Assembly: GCA_002348825.1 (NCBI GenBank)
Contig: DEBN01000003.1
Span: forward strand, 1 to 20,435
Source of the DNA: Gammaproteobacteria bacterium UBA2955
Lineage (GTDB): Bacteria > Pseudomonadota > Gammaproteobacteria > Pseudomonadales > Azotimanducaceae
Length of the DNA stretch: 20,435 nucleotides
Reading direction: 5' to 3'
In this document: positions 7,559-15,684 of the stretch, in pieces
Numbering within the stretch: position 1 is the stretch's first letter
How the letters are laid out: each line of letters opens with the position of its first letter
Made by a program: the position numbers and the translations under genes
Notes under the pieces: model-generated
Databases searched by the model: none
What the model was told of the DNA's origin: nothing
Seen by the model: the letters and a program-made list of their open reading frames with translations, nothing else

Positions 7559-8530
7559 CTAATTTTTACTGTCTTGCTGTAGTGACAGCCAGCCGCCCAG
7601 ACCACTGACCAACGCGGCAGCAAACAACACCAGATGCGTGTTGGCCGCCGCAATCAGCGTTGCATCCAAATCAATATCGAGCGGGGTCAGAGCAGCCACA
7701 ATGCCTCCGGCATAGGTACCGAAGCCGCCTGGCGCGTGCACAGGCAAAACCGCTGTAAGCTCGCCGCCACTGACACCAAAGATCGCTGCGGACCACGAAA
7801 TCGACAGCAGACTCGCTAGCAGCCAGGCCAGCGTCGATAGCTTGATCAACCAAGTCAGCGCGGTCCATATCCAACTCAGCCAAAAATCGCTGGAGCGCTC
7901 TGGCAATCCACGCGATAACCTCCACAGCAAGTGCTGCCACCGTTGGCGTGGTTGCCCAGACCAGCCGGTAAAGCGCCGCATACACAAAAATATTCCTGGT
8001 GGCGCCGACAGAAACGCAGCGATGAGCAGCACGACGGGCCAATTTAACACCTCGTCGCGCACCAAAACCGCGTTAAACAGCGGCCCATTACTCGGAGCAA
8101 AAGCCAGCGCGAGCAAAACGAAGCTCAACAGCGCATGGACATCTAAAAGGCGGAACCAAAACAGCGCGCTGGCGCCCTTGAGCACATCGACTCGTAAGTG
8201 CCTATGTAGCAACAACGGCAAACTCGCTTCGCCCAATCGCGCTGGCAGCAGATGGTTGAATAGGTTGTGCGTAAGCATGATCGCTAACGTCAAACCAAAG
8301 CGACGCTGCAACTCGCCACGAAAATAGCTGTAAAGTCGCAAAGCCCGAACAATATAAGTTAACCCGAGCAGTGCCACCATTTGCACGAGCAGCAGCGCGG
8401 GTAACCCAGTTAAAGGTGCAAGCACAGACTGCCAGCCGAGCCAGACTTCAATCACCACACAGTAAGCAACGGCTAGCCCCAGCCCAAGCAGTTGGCCGAT
8501 GGAAATTTTGCTAAAAATCGTAGTGCCCAT
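7559..8530 (-). CDS. UPF0104 / LPG-synthase transmembrane-domain protein (putative flippase-like)
   Basis: This polytopic inner-membrane protein, 323 residues with about 7-8 hydrophobic segments, resembles the membrane domain of lysylphosphatidylglycerol synthase (MprF) and AglD-type proteins but lacks the aminoacyl-transferase domain. Family-like features are LLPARLGEASLPLLLHRHL near 100-118 and the C-terminal HAPGGFGTYAGG loop. Related proteins often sit beside polyprenyl-phosphate sugar synthases and are proposed lipid flippases or lipid-linked sugar handlers; this is not proven. It is divergent from such a GT2 gene with about 100 bases between. The start is ATG at 8530 (a GTG directly precedes it at 8533); the Shine-Dalgarno is poor. 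A terminator-like hairpin lies 59 bases past its stop. Confidence 0.82.
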   Translation of the reverse strand: MGTTIFSKISIGQLLGLGLAVAYCVVIEVWLGWQSVLAPLTGLPALLLVQMVALLGLTYIVRALRLYSYFRGELQRRFGLTLAIMLTHNLFNHLLPARLGEASLPLLLHRHLRVDVLKGASALFWFRLLDVHALLSFVLLALAFAPSNGPLFNAVLVRDEVLNWPVVLLIAAFLSAPPGIFLCMRRFTGWSGQPRQRWQHLLWRLSRGLPERSSDFWLSWIWTALTWLIKLSTLAWLLASLLSISWSAAIFGVSGGELTAVLPVHAPGGFGTYAGGIVAALTPLDIDLDATLIAAANTHLVLFAAALVSGLGGWLSLQQDSKN

Positions 8531-8633
8531 CACCGCACTGTACCTAGGTCAAACCGCCATTAGAATTCCAGAGAAACTTAATAGCCGTGTTAACATCGCG
8601 GACTTATCGCCGCCCTCAGAATAAGGTAGCCCC

Positions 8634-9641
8634 ATGAGTCGTAACGCCTCGCAAAGTTTGTCCATCGTTGTGCCGGTCTACAACGAGGAAGACAACATTT
8701 ATCCCTTGGTCGACCGAGTACATCATGCGTTGCAGGCGTACGCGCACCCGTGGGAGCTGATCATTGTGGACGACGGTTCTTCCGATGCGACCTGGCAACG
8801 ACTTGAAGAAGCACGCGAGCAATTCGGTGATCATGTGCGCGCGTTTGAATTGAACCGAAATTTTGGCCAAACCGCAGCGATGCAGGCCGGTCTGGATCAA
8901 GCGCGCGGTGATCTAGTCGTCACTATGGACGGCGACCTGCAAAATGATCCTCAAGACATTCCTATGCTGATTGAAGAGTTGCTCCTGCGCGATCTCGATA
9001 TGGTTTCTGGCTGGCGCAAAAACCGTCAAGACAAAACGCTCACCCGGCTGCTACCGTCTTTCGTCGCCAATCGGATTATTGGCAAAGTCACGGGTATACG
9101 CCTACGCGACTACGGCTGTTCCTTGAAAGCCTATCGGGCGGAAGCGATCAAACGCGTATCTTTGTATGGCGATATGCACCGTTTCATTCCGGCCTGGGTT
9201 GCCGTAACAACTCGAGCTTCACGCATAGCCGAAGTGCCGGTACGCCACCACCCCAGAGTCGCCGGCAAGTCTAAATACAACTTGTCTCGAGTCGCGGCGG
9301 TGATTGTAGATCTGATATCTGTATTCTTTTTCCTTCGCTATGAATCTCGTCCGGGGCATTTTTTCGGTGGCATCGGCCTTGCCCTGGGCGGCTTAGGCAC
9401 TGCCATATTCGCATATCTCGGTTTCATCAAACTATTCCTCGGTGAAGACATCGGCAGCCGGCCTTTGATGACATTGGGCATGATATTGATCATCGCCGCT
9501 GTACAGTTATTGACTGTTGGCGTACTCGCAGAACTTATGACCCGCACCTACTTTGAAGCCGGAAAGCAGAAATCCTACGTCGTGCGCAACGCACCAGCAG
9601 CAGGCCGAGACGGCTGGCACCCAGCTCAAACTCAGGACTAA
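8634..9641 (+). CDS. GT2 polyprenyl-phosphate sugar synthase (ArnC/GtrB/DPM1-like)
   Basis: This 335-residue inverting GT-A glycosyltransferase is predicted to move a sugar from a nucleotide donor to undecaprenyl phosphate on the cytoplasmic side. The GT2 domain (about 9-235) starts SIVVPVYNEEDN, has VDDGSSD (Asp46/Asp47, nucleotide binding), the metal DXD-type TMDGDLQNDP (Asp99/Asp101) and DYGCSLKAYR. HHPRVAGKSKYN is the conserved pre-membrane loop. Two C-terminal membrane segments (about 243-270 and 282-305) are typical of this group. AAGGT lies 7 bases before the ATG. The next gene, an ArnT-like transferase 24 bases downstream on the same strand, would use the lipid-linked sugar made here. 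The sugar (L-Ara4N, hexose, uronic acid or other) cannot be decided by eye. Confidence 0.92.
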   Translation: MSRNASQSLSIVVPVYNEEDNIYPLVDRVHHALQAYAHPWELIIVDDGSSDATWQRLEEAREQFGDHVRAFELNRNFGQTAAMQAGLDQARGDLVVTMDGDLQNDPQDIPMLIEELLLRDLDMVSGWRKNRQDKTLTRLLPSFVANRIIGKVTGIRLRDYGCSLKAYRAEAIKRVSLYGDMHRFIPAWVAVTTRASRIAEVPVRHHPRVAGKSKYNLSRVAAVIVDLISVFFFLRYESRPGHFFGGIGLALGGLGTAIFAYLGFIKLFLGEDIGSRPLMTLGMILIIAAVQLLTVGVLAELMTRTYFEAGKQKSYVVRNAPAAGRDGWHPAQTQD

Positions 9642-9665
9642 CCCTTCGCACTATCCAGCGCCAAA

Positions 9666-11204
9666 GTGAACCAACCCGCGGAAATTCGCTCGTCAATACA
9701 GTGGTGGCTACCCGCACTCATCGTTTGGGCGTTCTTCATGAATCTAGGCGGTTGGCCGTTATTCGACGTCGATGAAGGCGCGTTCAGCGGTGCCACCACC
9801 GAAATGCTTAGTAACGGCAACTTTATTTCCACATTCATTTACGGCGCGCCGCGCTTCGACAAACCGATTCTGATTTATTGGCTGCAGGCACTCAGCGTAA
9901 CCGCCTTCGGCCATACCGAGTGGGCATTTCGACTGCCATCGGCACTGGCTTCAAGTCTCTGGGTCTGGGTGGTTTTCGCGTTCGCCAGACCTCGCCTCGG
10001 CAATGCGCCCGCGTCCCTGGTTGCGGCGATGTTATGTTTAAGTATCGCGTGTTGGGGCATCGCCCACTTCGCCAGTGCAGACGCATTACTGAATCTCTTT
10101 CTCGCGTTAGCGTTTATCGATATGTATCGCTATTGGGAACAGCCAAGCGCGCGTCAGTTGCGCCGCGTATACGTATGGATCGCGCTAGGGCTTCTGACCA
10201 AAGGTCCTGTAGCGGTATTAGTTCCTATGGTCAGCGGTCTGCTGTTCTTCGCCAGCACTGGTCGCCTCAAGCAATTTATGCGAGCGCTGTTTAATCCCGG
10301 CGGTTGGTTTTTATTGCTGCTGATTGCCGCGCCTTGGTACGTCGCGATTTATCTGCAGCAGGGCCAAGCATTTATCGACGGCTTTATTCTCAAACACAAT
10401 GTCGCCCGCTTCACAGACACCTTCGAAGGGCATGGCGGTAATGTTTTTTACTACGTTCCGGTATTGCTGTTGATGCTGCTGCCATTCACCGGTTTATTGA
10501 TCCAATTGCTGCGGAAACGCCCGTTAATTGCAGTGGCGACGCTGGAAAGGTATTGCTGGATAAGTTTCGGCTTTGTTTTTATCTTTTTCTCGCTTTCCGG
10601 CACCCAACTACCGCACTATCTGTTGTATGGGTTTACGCCATTGCTGCTGTTGCTGGGCACGCAAATGGACCGCCTGCAATCAAAGATATGGGCACTGGCC
10701 CCCACCCTAATTTTGCCAATCTTATTCTCGTTGTTACCCGAACTGCTGAACTACGGTGCTACGCGAATGGACAATGCACATCAACAAGCCATGCTCAGTG
10801 CGGCCACCGATTCGGCGGGTTTATCCTATCGGGTGTTGTCTATCGGTGGCGCCGTGGCAACCGCCTGGCTGATATTCCTCAATAGATCAGCGCTCTGGCA
10901 GAGATTGGTGGTGGCGGGGCTCATCCAAGCACTCGTCCTCGCCTGGGCGGTATTGCCTTTGCTGGCAGAGATTCAGCAACAACCGATCAAAGACGCTGCG
11001 ACCATCGCCACGAAAAAATCCGCTCCCCTCGTGTTGTGGAAAGCCCACCTGCCCAGCTTCGTGACCTATACCAAACGCGCTGTCGAGCGCCGTGCGCCGA
11101 AATCCGGGGATATCGTTCTCACCCGCCTGCAGCACCAATCCAAATTGCCTGCGCATACCATCCTATTCAATAGCAACGGCATCGTACTGGCAGAAATGCA
11201 ATAG
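9666..11204 (+). CDS. ArnT-like GT39/GT83 membrane glycosyltransferase (first copy)
   Basis: This 512-residue multi-spanning transferase of the PMT/ArnT superfamily would use a polyprenyl-phosphate sugar at the periplasmic face to glycosylate lipid A or another acceptor. After the first membrane segment comes the conserved periplasmic loop with FDVDEGAFSGATTEM (acidic Asp34, Asp36, Glu37), then RFDKPILIYWLQ (63-74), the hallmark of ArnT-like proteins. Ten or more hydrophobic segments follow, then a soluble tail of about 80 residues. The start is GTG at 9666 with no convincing Shine-Dalgarno; translation may depend on the GT2 gene ending 24 bases earlier. Together with that GT2 it forms a donor-synthase/transferase pair. 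Confidence 0.9.
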   Translation: MNQPAEIRSSIQWWLPALIVWAFFMNLGGWPLFDVDEGAFSGATTEMLSNGNFISTFIYGAPRFDKPILIYWLQALSVTAFGHTEWAFRLPSALASSLWVWVVFAFARPRLGNAPASLVAAMLCLSIACWGIAHFASADALLNLFLALAFIDMYRYWEQPSARQLRRVYVWIALGLLTKGPVAVLVPMVSGLLFFASTGRLKQFMRALFNPGGWFLLLLIAAPWYVAIYLQQGQAFIDGFILKHNVARFTDTFEGHGGNVFYYVPVLLLMLLPFTGLLIQLLRKRPLIAVATLERYCWISFGFVFIFFSLSGTQLPHYLLYGFTPLLLLLGTQMDRLQSKIWALAPTLILPILFSLLPELLNYGATRMDNAHQQAMLSAATDSAGLSYRVLSIGGAVATAWLIFLNRSALWQRLVVAGLIQALVLAWAVLPLLAEIQQQPIKDAATIATKKSAPLVLWKAHLPSFVTYTKRAVERRAPKSGDIVLTRLQHQSKLPAHTILFNSNGIVLAEMQ

Positions 11205-11232
11205 CGGTCGGCGTAAAACAGAAATTTTTTCC

Positions 11233-11257
11233 CGCGGAGCGCGACTTTTCTATTTTT
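11233..11257 (+). terminator. Weak terminator candidate after the ArnT-like gene
   Basis: CGCG-GAG-CGCG forms a 4-bp GC stem followed by ACTTTTCTATTTTT on the plus strand, 28 bases after the stop at 11204. The stem is short and the T-tract interrupted, and it overlaps the end of the convergent PAP2 gene. It is only suggestive. Confidence 0.3.
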
Positions 11258-12029
11258 GCAGAGGGTAGAAGCGCACAAGCGCATAGGCGCAACAGCAGCC
11301 GATAAGACCGCCGAGCAAAACGTCCGAGGGCCAGTGGGCCGCCACCGCAACTCTAGAAAAGGCTACTGAAACCGCTGTACTGAGAAGCACAATACGCAGC
11401 CACGGGCGTTTACACACTAACGCCAACAGCACCGCACCGGTAAATACATCGGCACTATGTCCCGATGGCATCGAATGAAAGCTCGCTTCCAAGGTCCATG
11501 CACCCCACTCGCCTGTGAACTGCCCTGGCAAGTCACTGTCAGGCCGCCCACGCCCAAGCAGCATTTTCAAAACTCTAACGAGCACTACTGAACCGATGAG
11601 TTGCGCCGCTAGATAGCGCCACACCAGGCCGCGAAGCAACGCTTGTTCAGAGGTAAAACCCAAGGCGAGCAACACCGCAAATATCAGGTAGAAGACATAT
11701 AGGAACAGATCGGTTATCGCAGCAAACCCGGGGCGAATAGCATTCAACCAATCACTGCGAAGCCAGACCTGAACATGGGTAATTTCGTCAGCCGCGATTA
11801 TCGACCAACCGCCAAAACCAAAGATCAACAAACCCAGCACCTCAGCCATACGTCGATCCACGGCAGGTGCTCGAGCGTCAAATTGATTAATTAGGCGCTG
11901 CGCTAACATCGGACGTTGGTTGACATATGCTGGGCTTTCCATGGCAAGGCGGTAGCTGTCATTATGCACCTTCAACAATTCTTCGGGGCCGCAATGTCTG
12001 TCGGTATAACGCTCTACGCGAGCGACCAC
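11250..12029 (-). CDS. PAP2-family membrane phosphatase (first copy)
   Basis: This 259-residue PAP2 superfamily acid phosphatase would act on lipid phosphates or pyrophosphates at the inner membrane. All three signature motifs are intact: KX6RP (Lys155 to Arg162-Pro163), PSGH (188-191) and SRX5HX3D (Ser225-Arg226, His232, Asp236). About five or six hydrophobic segments start at residue 62, after a long polar N-terminal arm. The start is uncertain: GTG at 12029 is only 11 bases from the divergent lptF start and has no Shine-Dalgarno, and the internal ATG at 11942 is also unsupported. Candidate roles are Und-PP recycling, PgpB-like activity or lipid A dephosphorylation; the intact motifs show activity, not substrate. 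Confidence 0.88.
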   Translation of the reverse strand: MVARVERYTDRHCGPEELLKVHNDSYRLAMESPAYVNQRPMLAQRLINQFDARAPAVDRRMAEVLGLLIFGFGGWSIIAADEITHVQVWLRSDWLNAIRPGFAAITDLFLYVFYLIFAVLLALGFTSEQALLRGLVWRYLAAQLIGSVVLVRVLKMLLGRGRPDSDLPGQFTGEWGAWTLEASFHSMPSGHSADVFTGAVLLALVCKRPWLRIVLLSTAVSVAFSRVAVAAHWPSDVLLGGLIGCCCAYALVRFYPLQK

Positions 12030-12040
12030 ATAACGTAAGT

Positions 12041-13102
12041 ATGGTCGCGTCCAGATACATCAATCGCTCGGTAATCGCGGTTTTCGCAACCACGCTGACA
12101 GTTATTTTATTGATCGCAGTTGGAGAGCGATTTACGCATTTTTTAGAAAAAGCCGCGCTTGGGCAGATTCCTGGCGCCACAGTCGTAACCGTGGTCGCCT
12201 TACGCCTACCCGAGATCCTGCAACTGATCGTTCCTTTCGCCCTATATTTTTCGCTACTGCTCGGTTTGGGACGACTGTATAGCACTCAAGAAATGATTGT
12301 ATTGTTCAATTCGGGCATGGCCCCAACCCGAGCCGTACGTTGGCTTAGCCCGCTCATCATAGGACTCGCCGTTACCGTAGGCGCAATGTCGTTAGTGCTC
12401 ACGCCCTATGCGCGGCAAACCCTAGAGGCACATCTCGAACAGAGCAGCCAAAACATCGGCTTTGCGATTTTTCGACCCGGCGTATTTCACAGCCAGAATA
12501 ATGGTCAGCGCGTCACTTATGCGGAGAGCACCAGCGAAGACGGCAACACGATCAAAAACGTTTTTGTGAGTTGGCATATGCCGTCCGGAGAATACACCAC
12601 CATTTGGGCGGCGCGCGGCGAGAAAAGCCGCAGCCCAACACAACAGCCAGTGCTGTCACTGTTTGATGGCAAACGCTATATCGGTCGACCCGGACAATAT
12701 CGGTTACAGAGCGCGAGTTTTGACGCCTTACATATTCCATTGGAGCCGGTGCTGCCGGCGCAGTCGACAATGCCGCTAGAGGCCGTACCAACGATTGAAT
12801 TAAAAACCACCCCGGCGCACCGCGCCGAGCTACATTGGCGCATCGCATTGCCTATATTTCTGACACTCGCGGCACTAATTGCCATTGCTAATGCTTCTGT
12901 ACCACCACGCCAAAACCCGTTTGTGAGATTATTGCCAGCACTGCTATGGGTGATTGGTTATTACTTAGCCCTGGTAGCAAATCGATGGGCCATTAGCGAG
13001 GCACAAATTCCTCTCAACCTCGGGTTCTGGCCGAGCCACTTGCTGTTCGCAATCGCGGCTTATTTAGGGCTGCGCAAACTCAATCAGGTGCCATCAAGCT
13101 GA
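12041..13102 (+). CDS. lptF: LptF/LptG-family LPS export permease, most like LptF
   Basis: This 353-residue inner-membrane subunit of the LptB2FG transporter, which extracts LPS and passes it to LptC/LptA, has the family layout. There are three N-terminal membrane segments with RYINRSVIAV at the start and RLPEILQLIVPFALYFSLLLGLG, then STQEMIVLFNSGM (the coupling-helix region facing LptB). A periplasmic beta-jellyroll follows (about 95-245), then three C-terminal segments beginning after HRAELHWRIALP. The last feature and the N-terminal pattern match LptF better than LptG. The reading frame extends upstream to 11927, but ATG 12041 aligns with the LptF N-terminus. No lptG follows, which is unusual because the two are normally adjacent; the next gene is convergent. 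Confidence 0.9.
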   Translation: MVASRYINRSVIAVFATTLTVILLIAVGERFTHFLEKAALGQIPGATVVTVVALRLPEILQLIVPFALYFSLLLGLGRLYSTQEMIVLFNSGMAPTRAVRWLSPLIIGLAVTVGAMSLVLTPYARQTLEAHLEQSSQNIGFAIFRPGVFHSQNNGQRVTYAESTSEDGNTIKNVFVSWHMPSGEYTTIWAARGEKSRSPTQQPVLSLFDGKRYIGRPGQYRLQSASFDALHIPLEPVLPAQSTMPLEAVPTIELKTTPAHRAELHWRIALPIFLTLAALIAIANASVPPRQNPFVRLLPALLWVIGYYLALVANRWAISEAQIPLNLGFWPSHLLFAIAAYLGLRKLNQVPSS

Positions 13103-13123
13103 ACGGTTTAGTGCTGTTGGACG

Positions 13124-13786
13124 CTATGTAAAATCTCTGCGCAGCGACAACCCATAGCCACGCGCAAGCACCAAAGCACAGGCGTAGACAAACCAAAACG
13201 CGAACACCACGTCTGATAGGTAATGGTTGCCCTGCACAATACGGCCGAAGCCAACAATCATGCCCACACCAATGCCTAACCAGAGGTAACGACGGCGCGC
13301 AAACGCCCAACCTAAGCCAATGAACCAAAAGCCAAGCGCAGCATGGCCGCTCACAAACGAACAGTTGGTTGCGCAGCCGCCAGAGAAGTCTAAAAAGTCC
13401 TGATGGGGCGACTCACCTGCAAACATCAGCGTGTCGTCCGGACGTTCACGCCCGGAATTTTTCTTGATCAGCTCGTTGACCACCAGCCCAGGGCCAAGCA
13501 GCAAAAGCACCAACAGAAAATACACCCGCCGACGCGCGATATGACCCGGCGGATGACGCCGAATAGCCCAGCCCATAGTAGCGAGCAACGTCACCAATAT
13601 CGGCCACTGCAGCCACGCAAAACCTCTATAAACCCATTGCACCGGCGCCAAGTCACGTAGGTAAAATCCGTCCCCCGCTCGATAGAATTGCGACGCCCAC
13701 CAGTAATCCAACTCTGGCCATATAACGAAGATAAGGCCACAACAGATCAGCAGTAAAACATCCCAGCGCCACCACGCCATATGCAT
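13124..13786 (-). CDS. PAP2-family phosphatase, LpxE/LpxF-like (second copy)
   Basis: This 220-residue inner-membrane PAP2 protein has about six membrane segments. The motifs are KX6RP (Lys108 to Arg115-Pro116), FVSGH (144-148) instead of PSGH, and GRX5HX3D (Gly181-Arg182, His188, Asp192) with Gly in place of the usual Ser; the catalytic histidines, arginines and Asp are kept. Two cysteines (138 and 142, CATNC) just before SGH would face the periplasm and could form a disulfide. The overall pattern (RLP-like N-terminal loop, NCSFVSGHA) recalls PAP2 proteins grouped with lipid A 1- or 4'-phosphatases; that is inference. The ATG at 13786 is one base after the stop of the ArnT-like gene (TGACATG), with AAGGG upstream, so the two are co-translated. 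Confidence 0.87.
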   Translation of the reverse strand: MHMAWWRWDVLLLICCGLIFVIWPELDYWWASQFYRAGDGFYLRDLAPVQWVYRGFAWLQWPILVTLLATMGWAIRRHPPGHIARRRVYFLLVLLLLGPGLVVNELIKKNSGRERPDDTLMFAGESPHQDFLDFSGGCATNCSFVSGHAALGFWFIGLGWAFARRRYLWLGIGVGMIVGFGRIVQGNHYLSDVVFAFWFVYACALVLARGYGLSLRRDFT

Positions 13787-13787
13787 G

Positions 13788-15269
13788 TCAATAACCCTTA
13801 AAACCGTCGAGCCTATAGACATAGAGTCGACGCGTCAGGTCCGAATACACCGGTACTTCGATGGGCACAAGTTGCGCACTGCTGTCAAAGCGCCGGAGCA
13901 CATCTTCGCCCAAAGGATTACGTGCCAAAAACAGGACATCGGCACCCAATTGAGTATCTAAGTCCTGTACCAGTTCATAGTGGTTATCAATTTGCCCATT
14001 GCTGTTCCATGCCCGGATCCGCGGCCGTGGCGACGGCGAATAATAATGGAAATTAGCCAACAACAAGCGACTGTTACTGACCACCAAACGCTGCGGGTCG
14101 GCCCTTACGATAGGCTGTACAGCCCAAACCGCCTCACGCCAACCCGACACCCTCTTGTAGGGATCATTTTTCGATGTTCGTTCGATGTCCAGCGCGGCCA
14201 GAAGCGGATGATAAAACTGCAGCGTCAGAATTAACGCCAAATTGAGCACCAAGCCGATTACATTGTTACGTATTTGAGTCCTGGCCATGGCAACGCCTAA
14301 CAACATCGCGACACCGGCAAAACCGGGCGCCGCCCAATTGGCGTTAGCTCTCGACAACAGCGCCTGAGCGCTGATGACCATAAAAAAGACCACACTCATG
14401 GTGATTGCAAATTTGTAACCCGGATCCAACCGCCATAGCGGCGGCTGCCTCCGCGGACGCAGCCACCATAAAAACCACGGACCTAGGCAAATAAGTTGCG
14501 CCGCTAGAAACTCAGCGAGGCCACTCAGTTTTATCGTCGAACGATCCAGCTGCGAAATTTCGGCCGTATGCTTTAAGCTGACAAAGTCGTTCGCGACATT
14601 CCAAACAACGTTGGGTAGAAAGATCAGTGCCGCAACCGCGACACCCAGATAGGGTGCGGGGTGGGTAAAAAAGCGTCGGTACTCTGGCACCCAGAGTAGC
14701 AGTATGGCTGCCGCAGCAACCAAGATGCCCATGGAATATTTACTCATGAGTCCGAAACCGCCGAATACCCCCACAAGTAACCAGTAGGCCAAACGGCCGG
14801 TCTGCAAGGCATGGCTCAACGCCCACAGAGATGCACACCAAAAACACAACAACGGTGCGTCCGTGGTAATGAACATGCTGTTGAAACCCACCAAAGGCAG
14901 GGACAAAAATACCGCGCCCGCCCAGGCTGCAGAACTCGCATCGAACCAACAAAGACTGGCGCGCCAAACGAAAATAGCAGCTATCGAATAATACAGTGGG
15001 CTGGCTAAACGCACGGCCCAGCTGGATTCTGAAACAGCGCTAGTCAGCGCAATGCTCCAAGCCACCATAGGAGGCTTAGAGAAATAACCAAATGCCAAAT
15101 CCTCGGCCCAACCGAAGTAGTAGGCCTCATCGTAGAATAGCGGGACATCGAGTATGAACAGCACCCCGATGCGATAGCAGAGCACCAACCCAAGGAATCC
15201 AAGAAAATAGTTGCGCGCCAGCTGGGTGCTCGCCGCTTCGGCACGATTGGATCCAAGTTGGTCTGTCAT
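13788..15269 (-). CDS. ArnT-like GT39/GT83 membrane glycosyltransferase (second copy)
   Basis: This 493-residue PMT_2-type polyprenyl-phosphate-sugar transferase is distinct in sequence from the first copy. After the first membrane segment (about 22-42) the periplasmic loop carries FYDEAYYFGW (Asp47, Glu48, the catalytic-site acidic residues of the family) and YFSKPPMVAW (62-71). Roughly ten further hydrophobic segments run to about residue 360, followed by a soluble C-terminal domain of about 130 residues. It forms a two-gene operon with the PAP2 gene one base downstream. This suggests that phosphate removal and sugar addition act on the same lipid. The ATG at 15269 is divergent from the small TIGR03643-like gene with 86 bases between. 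Confidence 0.9.
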   Translation of the reverse strand: MTDQLGSNRAEAASTQLARNYFLGFLGLVLCYRIGVLFILDVPLFYDEAYYFGWAEDLAFGYFSKPPMVAWSIALTSAVSESSWAVRLASPLYYSIAAIFVWRASLCWFDASSAAWAGAVFLSLPLVGFNSMFITTDAPLLCFWCASLWALSHALQTGRLAYWLLVGVFGGFGLMSKYSMGILVAAAAILLLWVPEYRRFFTHPAPYLGVAVAALIFLPNVVWNVANDFVSLKHTAEISQLDRSTIKLSGLAEFLAAQLICLGPWFLWWLRPRRQPPLWRLDPGYKFAITMSVVFFMVISAQALLSRANANWAAPGFAGVAMLLGVAMARTQIRNNVIGLVLNLALILTLQFYHPLLAALDIERTSKNDPYKRVSGWREAVWAVQPIVRADPQRLVVSNSRLLLANFHYYSPSPRPRIRAWNSNGQIDNHYELVQDLDTQLGADVLFLARNPLGEDVLRRFDSSAQLVPIEVPVYSDLTRRLYVYRLDGFKGY

Positions 15270-15355
15270 GGGCGCTAAGCCTAACGCGACTAGGCATCGG
15301 AAACGACCGTCAGCAATTCACAAAATCTGCATGAGCCACCACGCAGGCTAGGAAC

Positions 15356-15616
15356 ATGAAAGTGCTGCTCACCGCAGGCGACATCGGTCGCGTCATAGAA
15401 ATGGCTTGGGAGGACCGCACGCCATTTGAGGCCATTAACCATCAATACGGCCTGAGCGAAGCAGAGGTCATCGCGCTGATGCGCGCGGAATTAAAGCAAT
15501 CGACCTTTAAACGCTGGCGCGCGCGCGTCAGCGGGCGAAAAACCAAACACCTAAAACTGCGATCGGGCGCCGTTAGCCGGCATCAGTCTAGCACCCACAA
15601 TAACGTGAATCGCTAA
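15356..15616 (+). CDS. TIGR03643/DUF2805-family small basic protein
   Basis: This 86-residue conserved protein has no established function that I know of. The family core is clear: IEMAWEDRTPFEAI (15-28), QYGLSEAEVIALMR (30-43) and FKRWRARVSGRKTKHLKLRSG (51-71). The two helices around 23-43 look like a helix-turn-helix, and the C-terminal third is strongly basic, so nucleic-acid binding is plausible. The ATG has AGGA close upstream. It stands alone between a divergent transferase gene and the convergent qmcA gene. Confidence 0.85.
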   Translation: MKVLLTAGDIGRVIEMAWEDRTPFEAINHQYGLSEAEVIALMRAELKQSTFKRWRARVSGRKTKHLKLRSGAVSRHQSSTHNNVNR

Positions 15617-15684
15617 CGCCATCCGCCCTCGTTTTCAAATCTGGGAACCGCAGGCGGTGTGTGGCAGAACACTTCTACCGGCAG

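Noticed and set aside
8534..8560. Minus-strand CCTAGGTACAGTGC identical to part of the Anderson synthetic promoter series, before the UPF0104-type gene
   Set aside because: The match covers only 14 bases. The segment 17 bases upstream (TTCTAA) is not a -35 element, and the -10 would sit almost on the start codon. Flanking genes look natural, so this is taken as coincidence, not engineered DNA.
11927..12040. Upstream extension of lptF to the ATG at 11927
   Set aside because: The extra 38 residues are antisense to the PAP2 gene, are polar and do not resemble any LptF N-terminus; ATG 12041 aligns with the family start.
15279..15295. GCCTA-7-TAGGC inverted repeat between the divergent transferase and TIGR03643-like genes
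   Set aside because: Five-base arms with a seven-base spacer are expected by chance, and no promoter elements frame them.
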